From assembly GCF_001613165.1 (NCBI RefSeq), contig NZ_BDBV01000044.1:122681-186680 (forward strand): a stretch of 64,000 nucleotides of DNA. The letters are read 5' to 3'. The notes beneath the pieces are model-generated. The model made no database searches. It saw only the letters and a list, made by a program, of their open reading frames with translations, and was not told the origin of the DNA. Positions 8,069-16,835 of the stretch are shown here, piece by piece. The position numbers and the translations under genes were made by a program. The DNA is from Nocardia mexicana NBRC 108244. Lineage in GTDB: Bacteria; Actinomycetota; Actinomycetes; Mycobacteriales; Mycobacteriaceae. The first letter of the stretch is position 1; every line of letters begins with the position of its first letter.

Positions 8069-8898
8069 CTAGCGCAATTTATGAGGCAAAGGAAGCTCTC
8101 GGGTCGAGGCTCCGAGAGCTTCGTCTCAATGCCGGACTGACGGGAAGTGAGCTCGCCCGTCTCGCTGGCTGGCATCAAACCAAAGTGTCGAAAATCGAAT
8201 ACGGTAAGACCAAGCCAACCGAAGCAGATGTCAGGGCCTGGTGTACACACACGGGTGCCGAGAATCAGCTACCGGACCTGATCGCAACGGTGCGCAATAT
8301 CGAAGCCGCCTATCTGGAGTGGCGACGCTTACTCGGAACAGGAACTAAGCGTAGGCAGCAAGTATCGGTGAAATTGGAATCGGAAACGCAGTTCATGCGA
8401 TGGTTCGAACCGGTGCTGATACCAGGCCTGCTGCAAACTGCCGAGTATGCCGAAGAAATCATCCGCAACGTCATTGATTTTTACGGAGTAACTGATGATC
8501 TGGATGAAGGTGTATCCAAGCGCTTGGAACGCCAGCGAATCCTGTACCAAAAGAATCACAAGTTCCATTTCATCATCTCTGAACAGGCGTTGTACACGAC
8601 CGTAGGCAGCGATCATGTAATGGTCGGACAGTTGGATCGGTTGCACTCCATATTCGGCATGCCCCGGATACTCCTGGGGGTCATTCCGGTGATGACTCGA
8701 TACCGTGTCCCCATTTCGAATTTCATCATGTTCGACAACCGGCGCGTCATGGTCGAGAATGTAACAGCGGAACTCACAATCACACAGCCGCGAGAGATTT
8801 CGCTGTACGGTCGAGCCTTCGAGGCGCTTGCCGGGCAGTCGGTAACCGGAGAGAGAGCGCGACAGCTGATCAGGAAGGCGCTCGAAGCCAGGTCTTGA
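8065..8898 (+). CDS. XRE-family regulator with DUF5753 domain
   Basis: A 277-residue protein with an N-terminal helix-turn-helix (LGSRLRELRLNAGLTGSELA, then WHQTKVSKIEYGKTKPTEAD, residues 10-55) and a DUF5753 effector-like region (QFMRWFEPVLIPGLLQTAEY, later IISEQALYTTVGS and PRILLGVIPVMTR). This is the architecture of WhiJ/BldB-associated regulators in Streptomyces, which often pair with small DUF397 or DUF6879 proteins and act in development or as toxin-antitoxin-like pairs. Start is GTG 8065, overlapping the DUF6879 stop; an upstream in-frame start at 7957 would lie deep inside that gene. It probably controls its own operon, but no operator was identified. Confidence 0.85.
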   Translation: MTSAIYEAKEALGSRLRELRLNAGLTGSELARLAGWHQTKVSKIEYGKTKPTEADVRAWCTHTGAENQLPDLIATVRNIEAAYLEWRRLLGTGTKRRQQVSVKLESETQFMRWFEPVLIPGLLQTAEYAEEIIRNVIDFYGVTDDLDEGVSKRLERQRILYQKNHKFHFIISEQALYTTVGSDHVMVGQLDRLHSIFGMPRILLGVIPVMTRYRVPISNFIMFDNRRVMVENVTAELTITQPREISLYGRAFEALAGQSVTGERARQLIRKALEARS

Positions 8899-9005
8899 AT
8901 GCCGCCGAGCCTGTGAACATGGCTGCTCGCGGTAGTATTCGGGTGGGATTGGGGTCGAGACTCGGGGGTGATGCATTGGGGGATCGGGGGTCATAGGTTC
9001 GGGTT

Positions 9006-9866
9006 GTGGATGTGACGGTTGTGGATAAGTCTGGCGGGCGGGTGTGGGGGATTGGGGCCTGGGTCGGGGGATATGTGGCGTTGACGTTTCTTGCGTCTGC
9101 GGGATTTCTTGTGGTGCAAGGGTATTCGGGGGTCGATCCGGCGGCGTTGAGCTTGGGGCAGTTCGGTCCGGCGGTGGCGGTGGTGTGCCTGTACGCGGGG
9201 ATTCGGTTGTGGCGGAGCGGGTTCGCCTCGCGGTCGCGAGCTGTGCCGGGGCGGAAAGGGTTCGTCCCTCTGCCGCGAGCTGTGCCGGGGCGGCGAGTGG
9301 TGGTGAATCTGGTCGTGCTGGTCGGTGGGTGTGTGGTGCTCGGGGCGATGGTGATGGTGGGAATGCGGTGGCACGGAACGGGTCTCGTCGGCCCGAGCCC
9401 GGTGGGTGGCGTGCCGTTCGTGGTGTTTCTGGTGCTGCAGCTGTTCGGTGCCGTCGGTGAGGAGATCGGCTGGCGTGGGTTCATGCAGCCGGTGCTGGAG
9501 TCGCGGTTCGGCCGCCTCGCAGCGGTCCTGACCACCGGAACCGTTTGGGCGCTGTGGCATACGCCCGCCTACACCCACGGCCCGGTGGTGGCCGTGTCGT
9601 TCTTCGTCTCCGTCGTGGCATTCGCCGTACTGCTCGGCTACCTCGCCGAAGGCAGTGTGCGGCAACGCATTGCGGTCGCCTCGATCGGCCACTGGCTGAT
9701 CAACATCGCCCTCTACCTAGCCGTCGGCGATGACACCCTGGTACGACCGCAGGTGACCTTCACCGCCGTTGCCGCCGCCGTCGTCGCCGCGACTGCTGTC
9801 GGCGCTCAGGCCTGGACCACGCGGGCGGGCACCGCTTCCGCGCAGCCACACCGTTCGGCAATCTGA
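9006..9866 (+). CDS. CPBP-family intramembrane metalloprotease (CAAX/Abi type)
   Basis: A 286-residue polytopic membrane protein of the CPBP (Abi) family, predicted glutamate-type intramembrane proteases. The hallmark motifs are present: GEEIGWRGFMQP (EExxxR), then ALWHTP and a final SIGHWLIN that supplies histidines. About seven hydrophobic segments are visible. Start is GTG 9006; GTG 9012 is an alternative. The cytoplasmic loop near residues 77-97 carries a duplicated RAVPGR, encoded by two identical 20-bp repeats (9235-9254 and 9274-9293). Members include bacteriocin-immunity and protein-maturation proteases; the substrate here is unknown. It is convergent with metG across a large inverted repeat. 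Confidence 0.85.
   Translation: MDVTVVDKSGGRVWGIGAWVGGYVALTFLASAGFLVVQGYSGVDPAALSLGQFGPAVAVVCLYAGIRLWRSGFASRSRAVPGRKGFVPLPRAVPGRRVVVNLVVLVGGCVVLGAMVMVGMRWHGTGLVGPSPVGGVPFVVFLVLQLFGAVGEEIGWRGFMQPVLESRFGRLAAVLTTGTVWALWHTPAYTHGPVVAVSFFVSVVAFAVLLGYLAEGSVRQRIAVASIGHWLINIALYLAVGDDTLVRPQVTFTAVAAAVVAATAVGAQAWTTRAGTASAQPHRSAI
9235..9293 (+). repeat. In-frame 20-bp direct repeat inside the CPBP gene
   Basis: The 20-mer CGCGAGCTGTGCCGGGGCGG occurs at 9235-9254 and 9274-9293, a 39-bp (13-codon) period that keeps the frame. It duplicates the peptide RAVPGR in a loop of the membrane protein. Confidence 0.75.
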
Positions 9867-9944
9867 CGCCCGAGCCTGCCGTGCGCGCTCGGGGTCGACC
9901 CACTGCGGCGGGCGAGCCGGACGCGGGAGACCGATCCCCGGCAC

Positions 9945-10020
9945 TCACGCACCCCTTACGTGTTCCCGCACTACCTGCAATGCTCTGCAACCGGTGCGGG
10001 AACCAGCAGGGGGTGCGTGA
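9945..10020. repeat. 27-bp-arm inverted repeat between convergent genes
   Basis: Arms 9945-9971 and 9994-10020 pair with a few internal mismatches around a 22-base loop; the outer ends (TCACGCACCCC / GGGGTGCGTGA) and inner ends (GTTCCCGCAC / GTGCGGGAAC) match exactly. It fills the gap between the 3' ends of the CPBP gene and metG, so it could terminate both. It shares GTTCCCGCAC with the palindrome at 16836-16957. Confidence 0.75.
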
Positions 10021-10037
10021 ACCAGCGGGGTGCGGCC

Positions 10038-11588
10038 TCAGGCCTTGGGTTCGACGTACTTGGGGAAGACGGGTTCGGGGGCGGGGAGGGGGAGGCCCGC
10101 CTCGATCGGGGTGGGGATGTCGGCGAAGGTGCGGCCGGTCTGGGCGAGCTGGTCGAGGATGCGGCCCGCCGAGCCGGGGATCACCGGCTGCACCAGGATC
10201 GAGACGATGCGCAGCACCTCGAGGGTCACGTACAGCACCGTGCCCTCGCGCTCGGTATCGCCCGACTTGGCCAGCGCCCACGGCTGCTGTGCGGAGAAGT
10301 ACTTGTTCGTCTCGCCCAGCGTCAGCCAGATCGCCTCCAGCGCGAGATGCATCTGCTGCTGGTCGAATTCGGCGCGGCAGCGCTCCAGCAGCCCGTTCGC
10401 GCGGTCGAGCAGGGCACGGTCCTCGGCGGTGAACTCGCCGGGAGTCGGTACGGCGGAAGCGAAGTCGCGCGCCACCATCTTCAGGCTGCGCTGCACCAGG
10501 TTGCCGTACTCGTTGGCGAGGTCGGTGTTGATCCGCCCCACGATCGCCTCGTGGCTGTAGGAACCGTCCTGGCCGTAGGAGATCTCGCGCAGCAGGAAGA
10601 ACCGCACCGCGTCCAGGCCGTAGGTCTCCACCAGCGCCATCGGGTCGACCACGTTGCCGACCGACTTCGACATCTTCTCGCCCTTGTTGTACAGAAACCC
10701 GTGCACGAACACGCGTTTCGGCAATTCGATCCCGGCCGACAGCAGGAACGCGGGCCAGTACACGGTGTGGAAGCGGGTGATGTCCTTGCCGATGATGTGC
10801 ACGTCGGCGGGCCAGAACTTTTGGAACGCAGCCGATTCCGTATTCGGGAAGCCGACGCCGGTGATGTAGTTGGTGAGGGCGTCCACCCACACGTACATCA
10901 CATGGTCGGGATGGCCGGGCACGGGCACACCCCAGTCGAAGGTGGTGCGCGAGATGGACAGGTCCCGCAGCCCGGCCTTCACGTAGCTCACGATCTCGTT
11001 GCGGCGCGTGGCGGGCAGGATGAACTCGGGGTGCTGCTCGTACCACGCCAGCAGCTGGTCCTGGTACTTCGACAGCCGGAAGAAGTAGTTCGACTCCTCG
11101 GTCCACTCGACCGGTGTGTTCGTCTCGGTGGCGACCCGGATGCCGTCGTCACCGACGGTGGTCTCCTCCTCGGTGTAGAACGCCTCGTCGCGCACCGAAT
11201 ACCACCCCGAATACGTGTCGAGGTAGATGTCGTCGTTGGCCCGCATCCGCTCCCAGATCGCGATGCTGGAGGCGACGTGGTCCTCGTCGGTGGTGCGGAT
11301 GAACCGGTCGTAGGAGACGTCGAGGGCCTTGTCGAGCTGCTCGAACACGTCGGAGTTGCGCGACGCGTACTCCTCCACCGGGATGCCCTCGGCGCGCGCG
11401 GCCTGCTGCACCTTCTGCCCGTGCTCGTCGGTGCCGGTCATGAAGAACACGTCGTAACCGTCCAGGCGCTTGAAGCGCGCCAGGGAGTCGGTCGAGATGT
11501 ACTCGTAGGCATGGCCGATGTGCGGCGCACCGTTCGGGTAGGCGATGGCCGTGGTGATGTAGAAGGCGGGGCGTCCCTGTTCGCTCAT
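10038..11588 (-). CDS. metG: Methionyl-tRNA synthetase
   Basis: A class I aminoacyl-tRNA synthetase that charges tRNA-Met. The 516-residue protein has the HIGH signature in AYPNGAPHIGHAYEY near the N-terminus and KMSKS in NKGEKMSKSVGN. It has an anticodon-binding helical domain and no C-terminal tRNA-binding extension. The length fits the mycobacterial type, and no four-cysteine zinc knuckle is seen. ATG 11588 is chosen because homology starts there; the frame stays open into tatD. A TACAGT element lies about nine bases before the ATG on the minus strand, so the leader is very short or absent. It is divergent from tatD with a 52-bp gap, as Rv1007c/Rv1008. Confidence 0.96.
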   Translation of the reverse strand: MSEQGRPAFYITTAIAYPNGAPHIGHAYEYISTDSLARFKRLDGYDVFFMTGTDEHGQKVQQAARAEGIPVEEYASRNSDVFEQLDKALDVSYDRFIRTTDEDHVASSIAIWERMRANDDIYLDTYSGWYSVRDEAFYTEEETTVGDDGIRVATETNTPVEWTEESNYFFRLSKYQDQLLAWYEQHPEFILPATRRNEIVSYVKAGLRDLSISRTTFDWGVPVPGHPDHVMYVWVDALTNYITGVGFPNTESAAFQKFWPADVHIIGKDITRFHTVYWPAFLLSAGIELPKRVFVHGFLYNKGEKMSKSVGNVVDPMALVETYGLDAVRFFLLREISYGQDGSYSHEAIVGRINTDLANEYGNLVQRSLKMVARDFASAVPTPGEFTAEDRALLDRANGLLERCRAEFDQQQMHLALEAIWLTLGETNKYFSAQQPWALAKSGDTEREGTVLYVTLEVLRIVSILVQPVIPGSAGRILDQLAQTGRTFADIPTPIEAGLPLPAPEPVFPKYVEPKA

Positions 11589-11640
11589 GGTGTGTCTACT
11601 GTAATCGGCGTGCCTGTAACCGCTCGCGCCAATATCCCCG

Positions 11641-12477
11641 GTGACCATGCCTAGCAACCGACCCGCACCCGAACCGCCCGAGCCGCTGTCCCCGCTGGTG
11701 GACGCGCACACCCATATGGACGCCTGCGGCGCCACCGATGCGGAATCGGTTACGGCCCTGGTGGACCGGGCCGCCGCGGTCGGCGTCGGGCGGGTGGTGA
11801 CGGTGGCCGACGACCTGGCCGCCGCGCGGTTCGCGGTCCGGGCCGCGCACTGGGACCAGCGGGTATACGCCGCCGTCGCGCTGCATCCGACCCGGGCGAA
11901 CGCCCTCGACGAGCCGGCGCGGACCGAGATCGAGAAGCTGGCGGGGGACCCGCGCGTGGTCGCCGTCGGCGAGACCGGCCTGGACTACTACTGGCCCGGC
12001 AAGCTCGACGGCTGCGCGGAGATCGAGGACCAGGTCGAGGGCTTCCGCTGGCATATCGATCTGGCGAAACGTCTCGGCAAACCGCTGATGATCCACAATC
12101 GCGAGGCCGATCACGACGTGCTGGCCGTGCTGCTGGACGAGGGCGCCCCCGACACCGTGATCTTCCACTGCTTCTCCTCCGACGCGAATATGGCCCTGGC
12201 CTGCGTCGCGGAGGGATACGTGCTCAGCTTCTCCGGCACGGTGAGCTTCAAGAACGCGCACGAGCTGCGCGAGGCCGCGAAGATGGTGCCCGACCAGCAG
12301 ATTTTGGTCGAAACCGATGCGCCGTTCCTGACCCCGCACCCGTTCCGCGGCGCCCCCAACGAGCCGTACTGCCTGCCCTATACCGTCCGCGCCCTCGCCG
12401 AACTGCGGGACCAGGATCCGGTCGAGCTGGCGAAGATCACGACGGCCAATGCCGCCCGCGTCTACGGATGGCTGTAG
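11641..12477 (+). CDS. tatD: TatD-family metal-dependent deoxyribonuclease
   Basis: A TIM-barrel amidohydrolase-superfamily nuclease with 3'-5' exonuclease activity in characterised members. The 278-residue protein shows the metal ligands expected for TatD: DAHTHMD near residue 21, the glutamate in VGETGLDYYW, the histidine in PLMIHNREA, FHCFSSD, and the aspartate of LVETDAPFLTPHP. Start is GTG 11641, with an in-frame ATG two codons later (11647) as an alternative; neither has a clear ribosome site. It sits between metG and rpfB exactly as Rv1008 does. Confidence 0.93.
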   Translation: MTMPSNRPAPEPPEPLSPLVDAHTHMDACGATDAESVTALVDRAAAVGVGRVVTVADDLAAARFAVRAAHWDQRVYAAVALHPTRANALDEPARTEIEKLAGDPRVVAVGETGLDYYWPGKLDGCAEIEDQVEGFRWHIDLAKRLGKPLMIHNREADHDVLAVLLDEGAPDTVIFHCFSSDANMALACVAEGYVLSFSGTVSFKNAHELREAAKMVPDQQILVETDAPFLTPHPFRGAPNEPYCLPYTVRALAELRDQDPVELAKITTANAARVYGWL

Positions 12478-12678
12478 CCGTACCGCGCGAAATCTGTTGT
12501 CACGTCAGCTAACTGCGCGAATCGGTACCGGTATGCGTTCGAGGTGCGAGGTGTGGTGCACTTCACTATCATGGCCCGGGTCGTTATCTACCTGCGGCGT
12601 CTATATCGCCCTGTGATGTGGAAATCCCCTGTTCCACGGCTTGCGGTTGTCAGGCCCTGACCCCCTCGTTATCGTATT
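12478..12678 (+). promoter_or_regulatory. rpfB upstream region
   Basis: This 201-bp gap carries no gene. TATCGT at 12671-12676 fits a TANNNT -10 but lies only two bases before the GTG and eight before the ATG at 12685, which would make rpfB nearly leaderless from the ATG. In M. tuberculosis the rpfB leader is reported to hold a riboswitch-like attenuator. I see no strong terminator hairpin here to support that. Confidence 0.3.
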
Positions 12679-13827
12679 GTGACCATGCCGGACTTTGGGA
12701 TCCCCGCCCTGCAGCGGATCAACACGTCACGGTCGCCGATGCTGTACGCGGCGATCGCGGCGATGCTGGTCACGCTGATTGTGGGCGCGGCCCTGGCGAT
12801 CGTGAACAAGAAGACGGTCACCGTCGTCATCGACGGCCAGAAGTCCAGCTTCAGCACCATGTCCGGGGATGTGCGCGGCGTGATCAAGGCCGCCGGGTTC
12901 AGCATCGAGAACCGGGACAAGGTCTCGCCGTCCGCCGACGACACCGTCCTCGACGGATCCATCGTCACCCTGAACCGGGCCAGGCAGATCGCGCTCACCT
13001 TCGACGGCCGGTCCCAGCAGGTGTGGACCACCGGGAGCACCGTCGCCGACGCGCTCGCGCAGTTGAACATTCCCTCCGATGTGTTCGTATCGCCCGCGCG
13101 CCCGACCCCGCTGCCGATCGAGGGCGCAGCGCTGGCTGTGACCAGTCCGCGCACCGTGCTGTTCTCGGACAACGGCGATGCGCCCGGATACGTGCGGCTG
13201 GCCGCGCCGACCGTCGGCGAACTGCTGAAGGAGCGCGGCGTCCCGCTGGCCGACCAGGACGAGGTCGAGCCCTCCGCCGGTACCAAGCTCGTCGAGGGTA
13301 TGAAGATCACCGTCACCCGCAAGCGGGTGGAGAACCGGGTCGAGCGGGTCGCGCTGGATCCGGAGGAGAACGTCATCGAAGACCCGTCGATGAATATGAG
13401 CCGCACCGTCGTCGAGAATCCGGGCAAGCCCGGGGTGCAGGACGTCACGTTCGCGGTGTCGATCGTCAACGGCGCGGAGGCGAACAAGGACCCGATCAAG
13501 AACGCCGTCATCACGCCCGCGCAGCCGAAGACGGTGCGCAAGGGCGCCAAGCCGGGCACCGAGGTGCCGCCGGTGCGCGACGGGGCGGTCTGGGATGCGC
13601 TGGCCAAGTGCGAATCCGGCGGCAACTGGGCGGTCAACACCGGCAACGGCTACTACGGCGGCATCCAGTTCGACGAGAGCACCTGGGCGCGTCAGGGCGG
13701 CACGAAGTACGCGCCGCGCGCCGACCTCGCCACCCGCGAGGAGCAGATCGCGATCGCCGAGGTGACTCGTGCCCGCCAGGGCTGGGGCGCCTGGCCCGCC
13801 TGCACGAGCCGCCTCGGCATCAGCTAG
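12679..13827 (+). CDS. rpfB: Resuscitation-promoting factor RpfB
   Basis: A cell-surface muralytic enzyme that cleaves peptidoglycan and promotes exit from dormancy. The 382 residues have the classic layout. A membrane anchor lies over residues 20-44 (MLYAAIAAMLVTLIVGAALA). Three DUF348 repeats follow over about 45-225, including TVTVVIDGQ, IALTFDGRSQQVWTTGSTVA and TVGELLKERGVPL. A G5 domain occupies about 225-300 (VENRVERVALDPEENV), and the lysozyme-like Rpf domain runs from 307, with catalytic Glu in ALAKCESGGNWAVNTGNGYY and ending WGAWPAC. Start is GTG 12679; ATG 12685 is an alternative. Unlike M. tuberculosis, it is not followed by ksgA: an inverted SDR and a lipase-like gene intervene. 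Confidence 0.95.
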   Translation: MTMPDFGIPALQRINTSRSPMLYAAIAAMLVTLIVGAALAIVNKKTVTVVIDGQKSSFSTMSGDVRGVIKAAGFSIENRDKVSPSADDTVLDGSIVTLNRARQIALTFDGRSQQVWTTGSTVADALAQLNIPSDVFVSPARPTPLPIEGAALAVTSPRTVLFSDNGDAPGYVRLAAPTVGELLKERGVPLADQDEVEPSAGTKLVEGMKITVTRKRVENRVERVALDPEENVIEDPSMNMSRTVVENPGKPGVQDVTFAVSIVNGAEANKDPIKNAVITPAQPKTVRKGAKPGTEVPPVRDGAVWDALAKCESGGNWAVNTGNGYYGGIQFDESTWARQGGTKYAPRADLATREEQIAIAEVTRARQGWGAWPACTSRLGIS

Positions 13828-13831
13828 CGGG

Positions 13832-14596
13832 CTACATCAAAGCGCCGCCGTCGACGCGGATTTCGCTGCCGGTGATGTAGCGGCCCTCCTCGCACGCGAC
13901 CATGGCGACCGCCCCCGCCACATCCTCGGGGTGGCCGAGGGCGCCGTTGTCGAGCCAGCCGGTGAGGCGGGCCATCAGGCTCCAGTCGGTGTCCTCGGGC
14001 ACCTCCAGGTTGGAGGTGATGCCGGTGGTGATGCCGCCGGGGACGATGTTGACCGCGCGCAGGCCCTGCTTGGCGTACTCCAGCGCGATCGCGTGGGTCA
14101 TGGCGTTGACGCCGCCCTTGGACGCCGAATACGCGGCCATGTACGGGTGCGCGCCGAATGCCGAGGTGGAGGAGAAGTTCACGATTACCGGGTGTTCGCC
14201 CTGCAGCAGGGCGGGCAGCGCGGCCTGGACCATCAGGAAGGTGCCGGTCAGGTTCACCCCGATCACCTGATTCCAGGACTCGAACGGCATCTCGTGGGTG
14301 TGCGCGGTCCGCATGATGCCCGCCGCGTTCACGAGCACGTCGAGACCGCCCAGGAATTCGACGCCGTCGGCGACCGCCTCGCGGACCGAGTCCGGGTTCG
14401 ACACATCGACACGCACGGTCTGCAGCCGGTCGCGGTGGTCGGCGGCCGCCTCGACGGTCTCCTTCAGGCCCTCCTCGGCGATATCGGCGGCCACCAGCGT
14501 GGCGCCCTCGGCCAGCAGGCGCAGGGCGATGCCCCGGCCGATACCGGATCCGGCCCCGGTGACCAGCACCCGTCGTCCGTCGTATCTGCGCTGCAT
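13832..14596 (-). CDS. Short-chain dehydrogenase/reductase (classical)
   Basis: A 254-residue classical SDR of unknown substrate. It has the nucleotide motif LVTGAGSGIGRGIAL, an aspartate after the second strand (VAADIAEEG) consistent with NAD(H), NAAGIMRTAH, the active-site serine in NFSSTSAFG, and YSASKGG. The C-terminal GSEIRVDGGALM is typical. ATG 14596 has AAAGGAC about six bases upstream. The stop is four bases from the rpfB stop, and the gene interrupts the ancestral rpfB-ksgA order. Upstream it diverges from the secreted hydrolase, and TACTAG/ACTAGT sequence lies in the shared gap. Confidence 0.87.
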   Translation of the reverse strand: MQRRYDGRRVLVTGAGSGIGRGIALRLLAEGATLVAADIAEEGLKETVEAAADHRDRLQTVRVDVSNPDSVREAVADGVEFLGGLDVLVNAAGIMRTAHTHEMPFESWNQVIGVNLTGTFLMVQAALPALLQGEHPVIVNFSSTSAFGAHPYMAAYSASKGGVNAMTHAIALEYAKQGLRAVNIVPGGITTGITSNLEVPEDTDWSLMARLTGWLDNGALGHPEDVAGAVAMVACEEGRYITGSEIRVDGGALM

Positions 14597-14746
14597 GCGT
14601 GTGTCCTTTCGACCTGTGAAGAGAAAACTAGAACGAGTACTAGTTTGCGTCAATGCGGCGTCGCGGCCCGTTCGAATTCACAAATGCTTCTCAGAAACGG
14701 TGGCTACGATTGCCCGGTTTTTGCTGCCGAGACGATGAGGTGTTCG

Positions 14747-15919
14747 ATGCGATTGCCGGGTGGATGGGTTCGGGCGATTCTCGTGGGGGCGGTGGCGGCG
14801 AGCGCGGCGCTGACCGTCGCCGCGGTACCGGCCTCGGCGGCGACGCCCGGAACGACCATCTCGGTCGAGCCGCAAGCCGACGGATGGCACGGAATGTCCG
14901 GCGGTTCGGTGGTCGAGTACTGGATGACCGGCTCGGACGGCACCCCGCGGCCCGCCAGCGGAGCGCTGTTCGTGCCGCCGGGACCCGCGCCCGCGGGCGG
15001 ATGGCCGATCATGGCCTACGACCACGGCACCAGCGGGCTCGGGCCTGGCTGCGGCGGCCTGTCCGATCCGGGCAGCGCGCCGTATCCGGACAGTCAGGGT
15101 AAGCAGGACGGGTTGCTGCGGTACTTCGTGTCCAAGGGATTCGCCGTAGTGGCGCCCGACTACCTCGGCCTCGGCCGATTCGATACCGGACCGCATCCGT
15201 ACCTGGAGCTGAAGTCCGAGGCCACCGCGACGATCGATCTGGTGCGGGCCGCGCGGTCGACCCATCCGGAGCTGTCGCGGAGCTGGGCGGTCATGGGCGG
15301 TTCGCAGGGTGGACAGGCCGCGCTGGGCACCGCGCACCTGCAGCAGACCTATGCGCCCGATCTCGACTTCCTCGGCACCATCGCGCTCGATCCCGAATCG
15401 GATGTCGAGCAGTTGCTGCCCGCGGCCGGTCCCTGGGTGCCGGACGTGCCGGGCGTCAGCGGTAACGGCATGACCTCGTTCATCGCCAGCATTCTGGTCG
15501 GATTGCGGGAGACCCACCCCGAGGCGAACGTGGACAGTTATCTCAGCCCCCGGGGCCGCGAGATACTCGACAGCATCGGCGGCATGTGCCTGGATCGCAT
15601 CGTCGACCGGGTCGACGGCGCCACGATCGGCGATCTGCTGTCCCGCCCGCTGACCGACACCACCTTCCGCACCGCCCTCGCCGACTACATGGGCGTGCCG
15701 ACCACGGGCTACGACGCCCCGATCCTGTTGCTGCTCAACGCCACCGACACGACCGTGCCCTCCCCGCTGCACGCCGCCCTGGCGGCCCAACTCGCCGCGG
15801 GCGGGGTGGATTACAGCACCGTCATAGGCCGCGGCCAGCACTGTGAACTCAACCCGCAGATGTGGTCGGCCATAGACGCCTTCACCGCCCGGATCCTGTC
15901 CACCCCACCGGCTTGGTAG
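14747..15919 (+). CDS. Secreted lipase-like alpha/beta hydrolase
   Basis: A 390-residue exported serine hydrolase. A Sec signal peptide is clear (MRLPGGWVRAILVGAVAASA, ending near VPASAATPG, residues 1-36). The nucleophile elbow is MGGSQGGQAAL (GxSxG). A likely catalytic aspartate lies in LNATDTTVPSP, and the histidine in GRGQHCELNP. The HGTSGLGPGCGG loop resembles secretory lipases of the LIP family, which act on acylglycerols or other esters. ATG 14747 is preferred for its GAGG eight bases upstream; ATG 14735 is possible. The next gene, ksgA, begins within a few bases of the stop, so read-through transcription into ksgA is likely. Confidence 0.85.
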   Translation: MRLPGGWVRAILVGAVAASAALTVAAVPASAATPGTTISVEPQADGWHGMSGGSVVEYWMTGSDGTPRPASGALFVPPGPAPAGGWPIMAYDHGTSGLGPGCGGLSDPGSAPYPDSQGKQDGLLRYFVSKGFAVVAPDYLGLGRFDTGPHPYLELKSEATATIDLVRAARSTHPELSRSWAVMGGSQGGQAALGTAHLQQTYAPDLDFLGTIALDPESDVEQLLPAAGPWVPDVPGVSGNGMTSFIASILVGLRETHPEANVDSYLSPRGREILDSIGGMCLDRIVDRVDGATIGDLLSRPLTDTTFRTALADYMGVPTTGYDAPILLLLNATDTTVPSPLHAALAAQLAAGGVDYSTVIGRGQHCELNPQMWSAIDAFTARILSTPPAW

Positions 15920-15929
15920 GTTGTCCGGC

Positions 15930-16811
15930 GTGTCCGAACCCGCTTTCGTCGCCCGTGGTCAGGCCGAGTTGCTCGGTCCTGCCGAGGTGCGGGTGCTGGC
16001 GGAGCGGTTCGGGGTGCGGCCGACCAAGCAGCTCGGGCAGAACTTCGTGCACGACGCCAATACGGTGCGGCGGATCGTCGGTGCGGCGGGAGTCGGGCGC
16101 GAGGACGCGGTGCTCGAGGTCGGGCCCGGGCTCGGGTCGCTGACGCTGGCGCTGCTGGATGTGGTGGACCGGGTGGTCGCGGTCGAGATCGATCCGGTTC
16201 TCGCACACGGGCTTCCGGGGACTGTCGCCGATCGCGCACCGGGCCTCGCCGACCGGCTCGCGGTGGTGGAGGCCGACGCGCTGCGGGTCACTCCCGACGA
16301 GTTGCCGGTCGCGCCCACCGCCCTGGTGGCGAACCTGCCCTACAACGTCGCAGTCCCGGTGCTCCTGCACCTGCTGGCCGAATTGCCGAGCATCGCAACG
16401 GCTCTGGTGATGGTGCAGGCCGAGGTGGCGGACCGGCTGTCGGCGGCGCCGGGCTCCCGCGTCTACGGCGTGCCGAGCGTGAAGGCCGGATTCTTCGGGA
16501 CCGTGCGCCGCGCGGGATCCGTTGGGCGCCAGGTATTCTGGCCGGTACCCCAGGTCGAGAGCGGACTGGTCCGGATCGACCGCTACGCCGAATCCCCGTG
16601 GCCTCGGGACGCCGACTTCCGCCGCCGCGTCTTCCAGGTGATCGACGCCGCATTCGCCCAGCGCCGCAAGACCTTACGAGCCGCCCTCGCCTCCTGGGCA
16701 GGCTCCCCGGCCACCGCCGAACAACACCTGCTAGCCGCCGGAATCGACCCCACGGCCCGAGGCGAAACCCTCGACACCGCAGCCTTCGTCCGCCTAGCCC
16801 ACCAAACCTAA
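15930..16811 (+). CDS. ksgA: 16S rRNA dimethyladenosine transferase KsgA/RsmA
   Basis: Dimethylates A1518 and A1519 of 16S rRNA with S-adenosylmethionine. The 293-residue protein shows KQLGQNFVHDANTVRRIV, the SAM motif LEVGPGLGSLTLAL, VVAVEIDP, the catalytic NLPYNVAVP, and the C-terminal FAQRRKTLRAAL. I chose GTG 15930; a TTG at 15921 would add three residues. It follows the lipase-like gene almost without a gap, so it now probably depends on that gene's promoter. In M. tuberculosis it is in one operon with rpfB and ispE, a linkage lost here. A 122-bp palindrome follows its stop. Confidence 0.95.
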   Translation: MSEPAFVARGQAELLGPAEVRVLAERFGVRPTKQLGQNFVHDANTVRRIVGAAGVGREDAVLEVGPGLGSLTLALLDVVDRVVAVEIDPVLAHGLPGTVADRAPGLADRLAVVEADALRVTPDELPVAPTALVANLPYNVAVPVLLHLLAELPSIATALVMVQAEVADRLSAAPGSRVYGVPSVKAGFFGTVRRAGSVGRQVFWPVPQVESGLVRIDRYAESPWPRDADFRRRVFQVIDAAFAQRRKTLRAALASWAGSPATAEQHLLAAGIDPTARGETLDTAAFVRLAHQT

Positions 16812-16835
16812 CCCGCCGCAAGCCCCCCACACCCC

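Noticed and set aside
13769..14746. Upstream extension of the secreted hydrolase frame
   Set aside because: It overlaps the SDR on the opposite strand, and a signal peptide begins at 14747, which would be internal otherwise.
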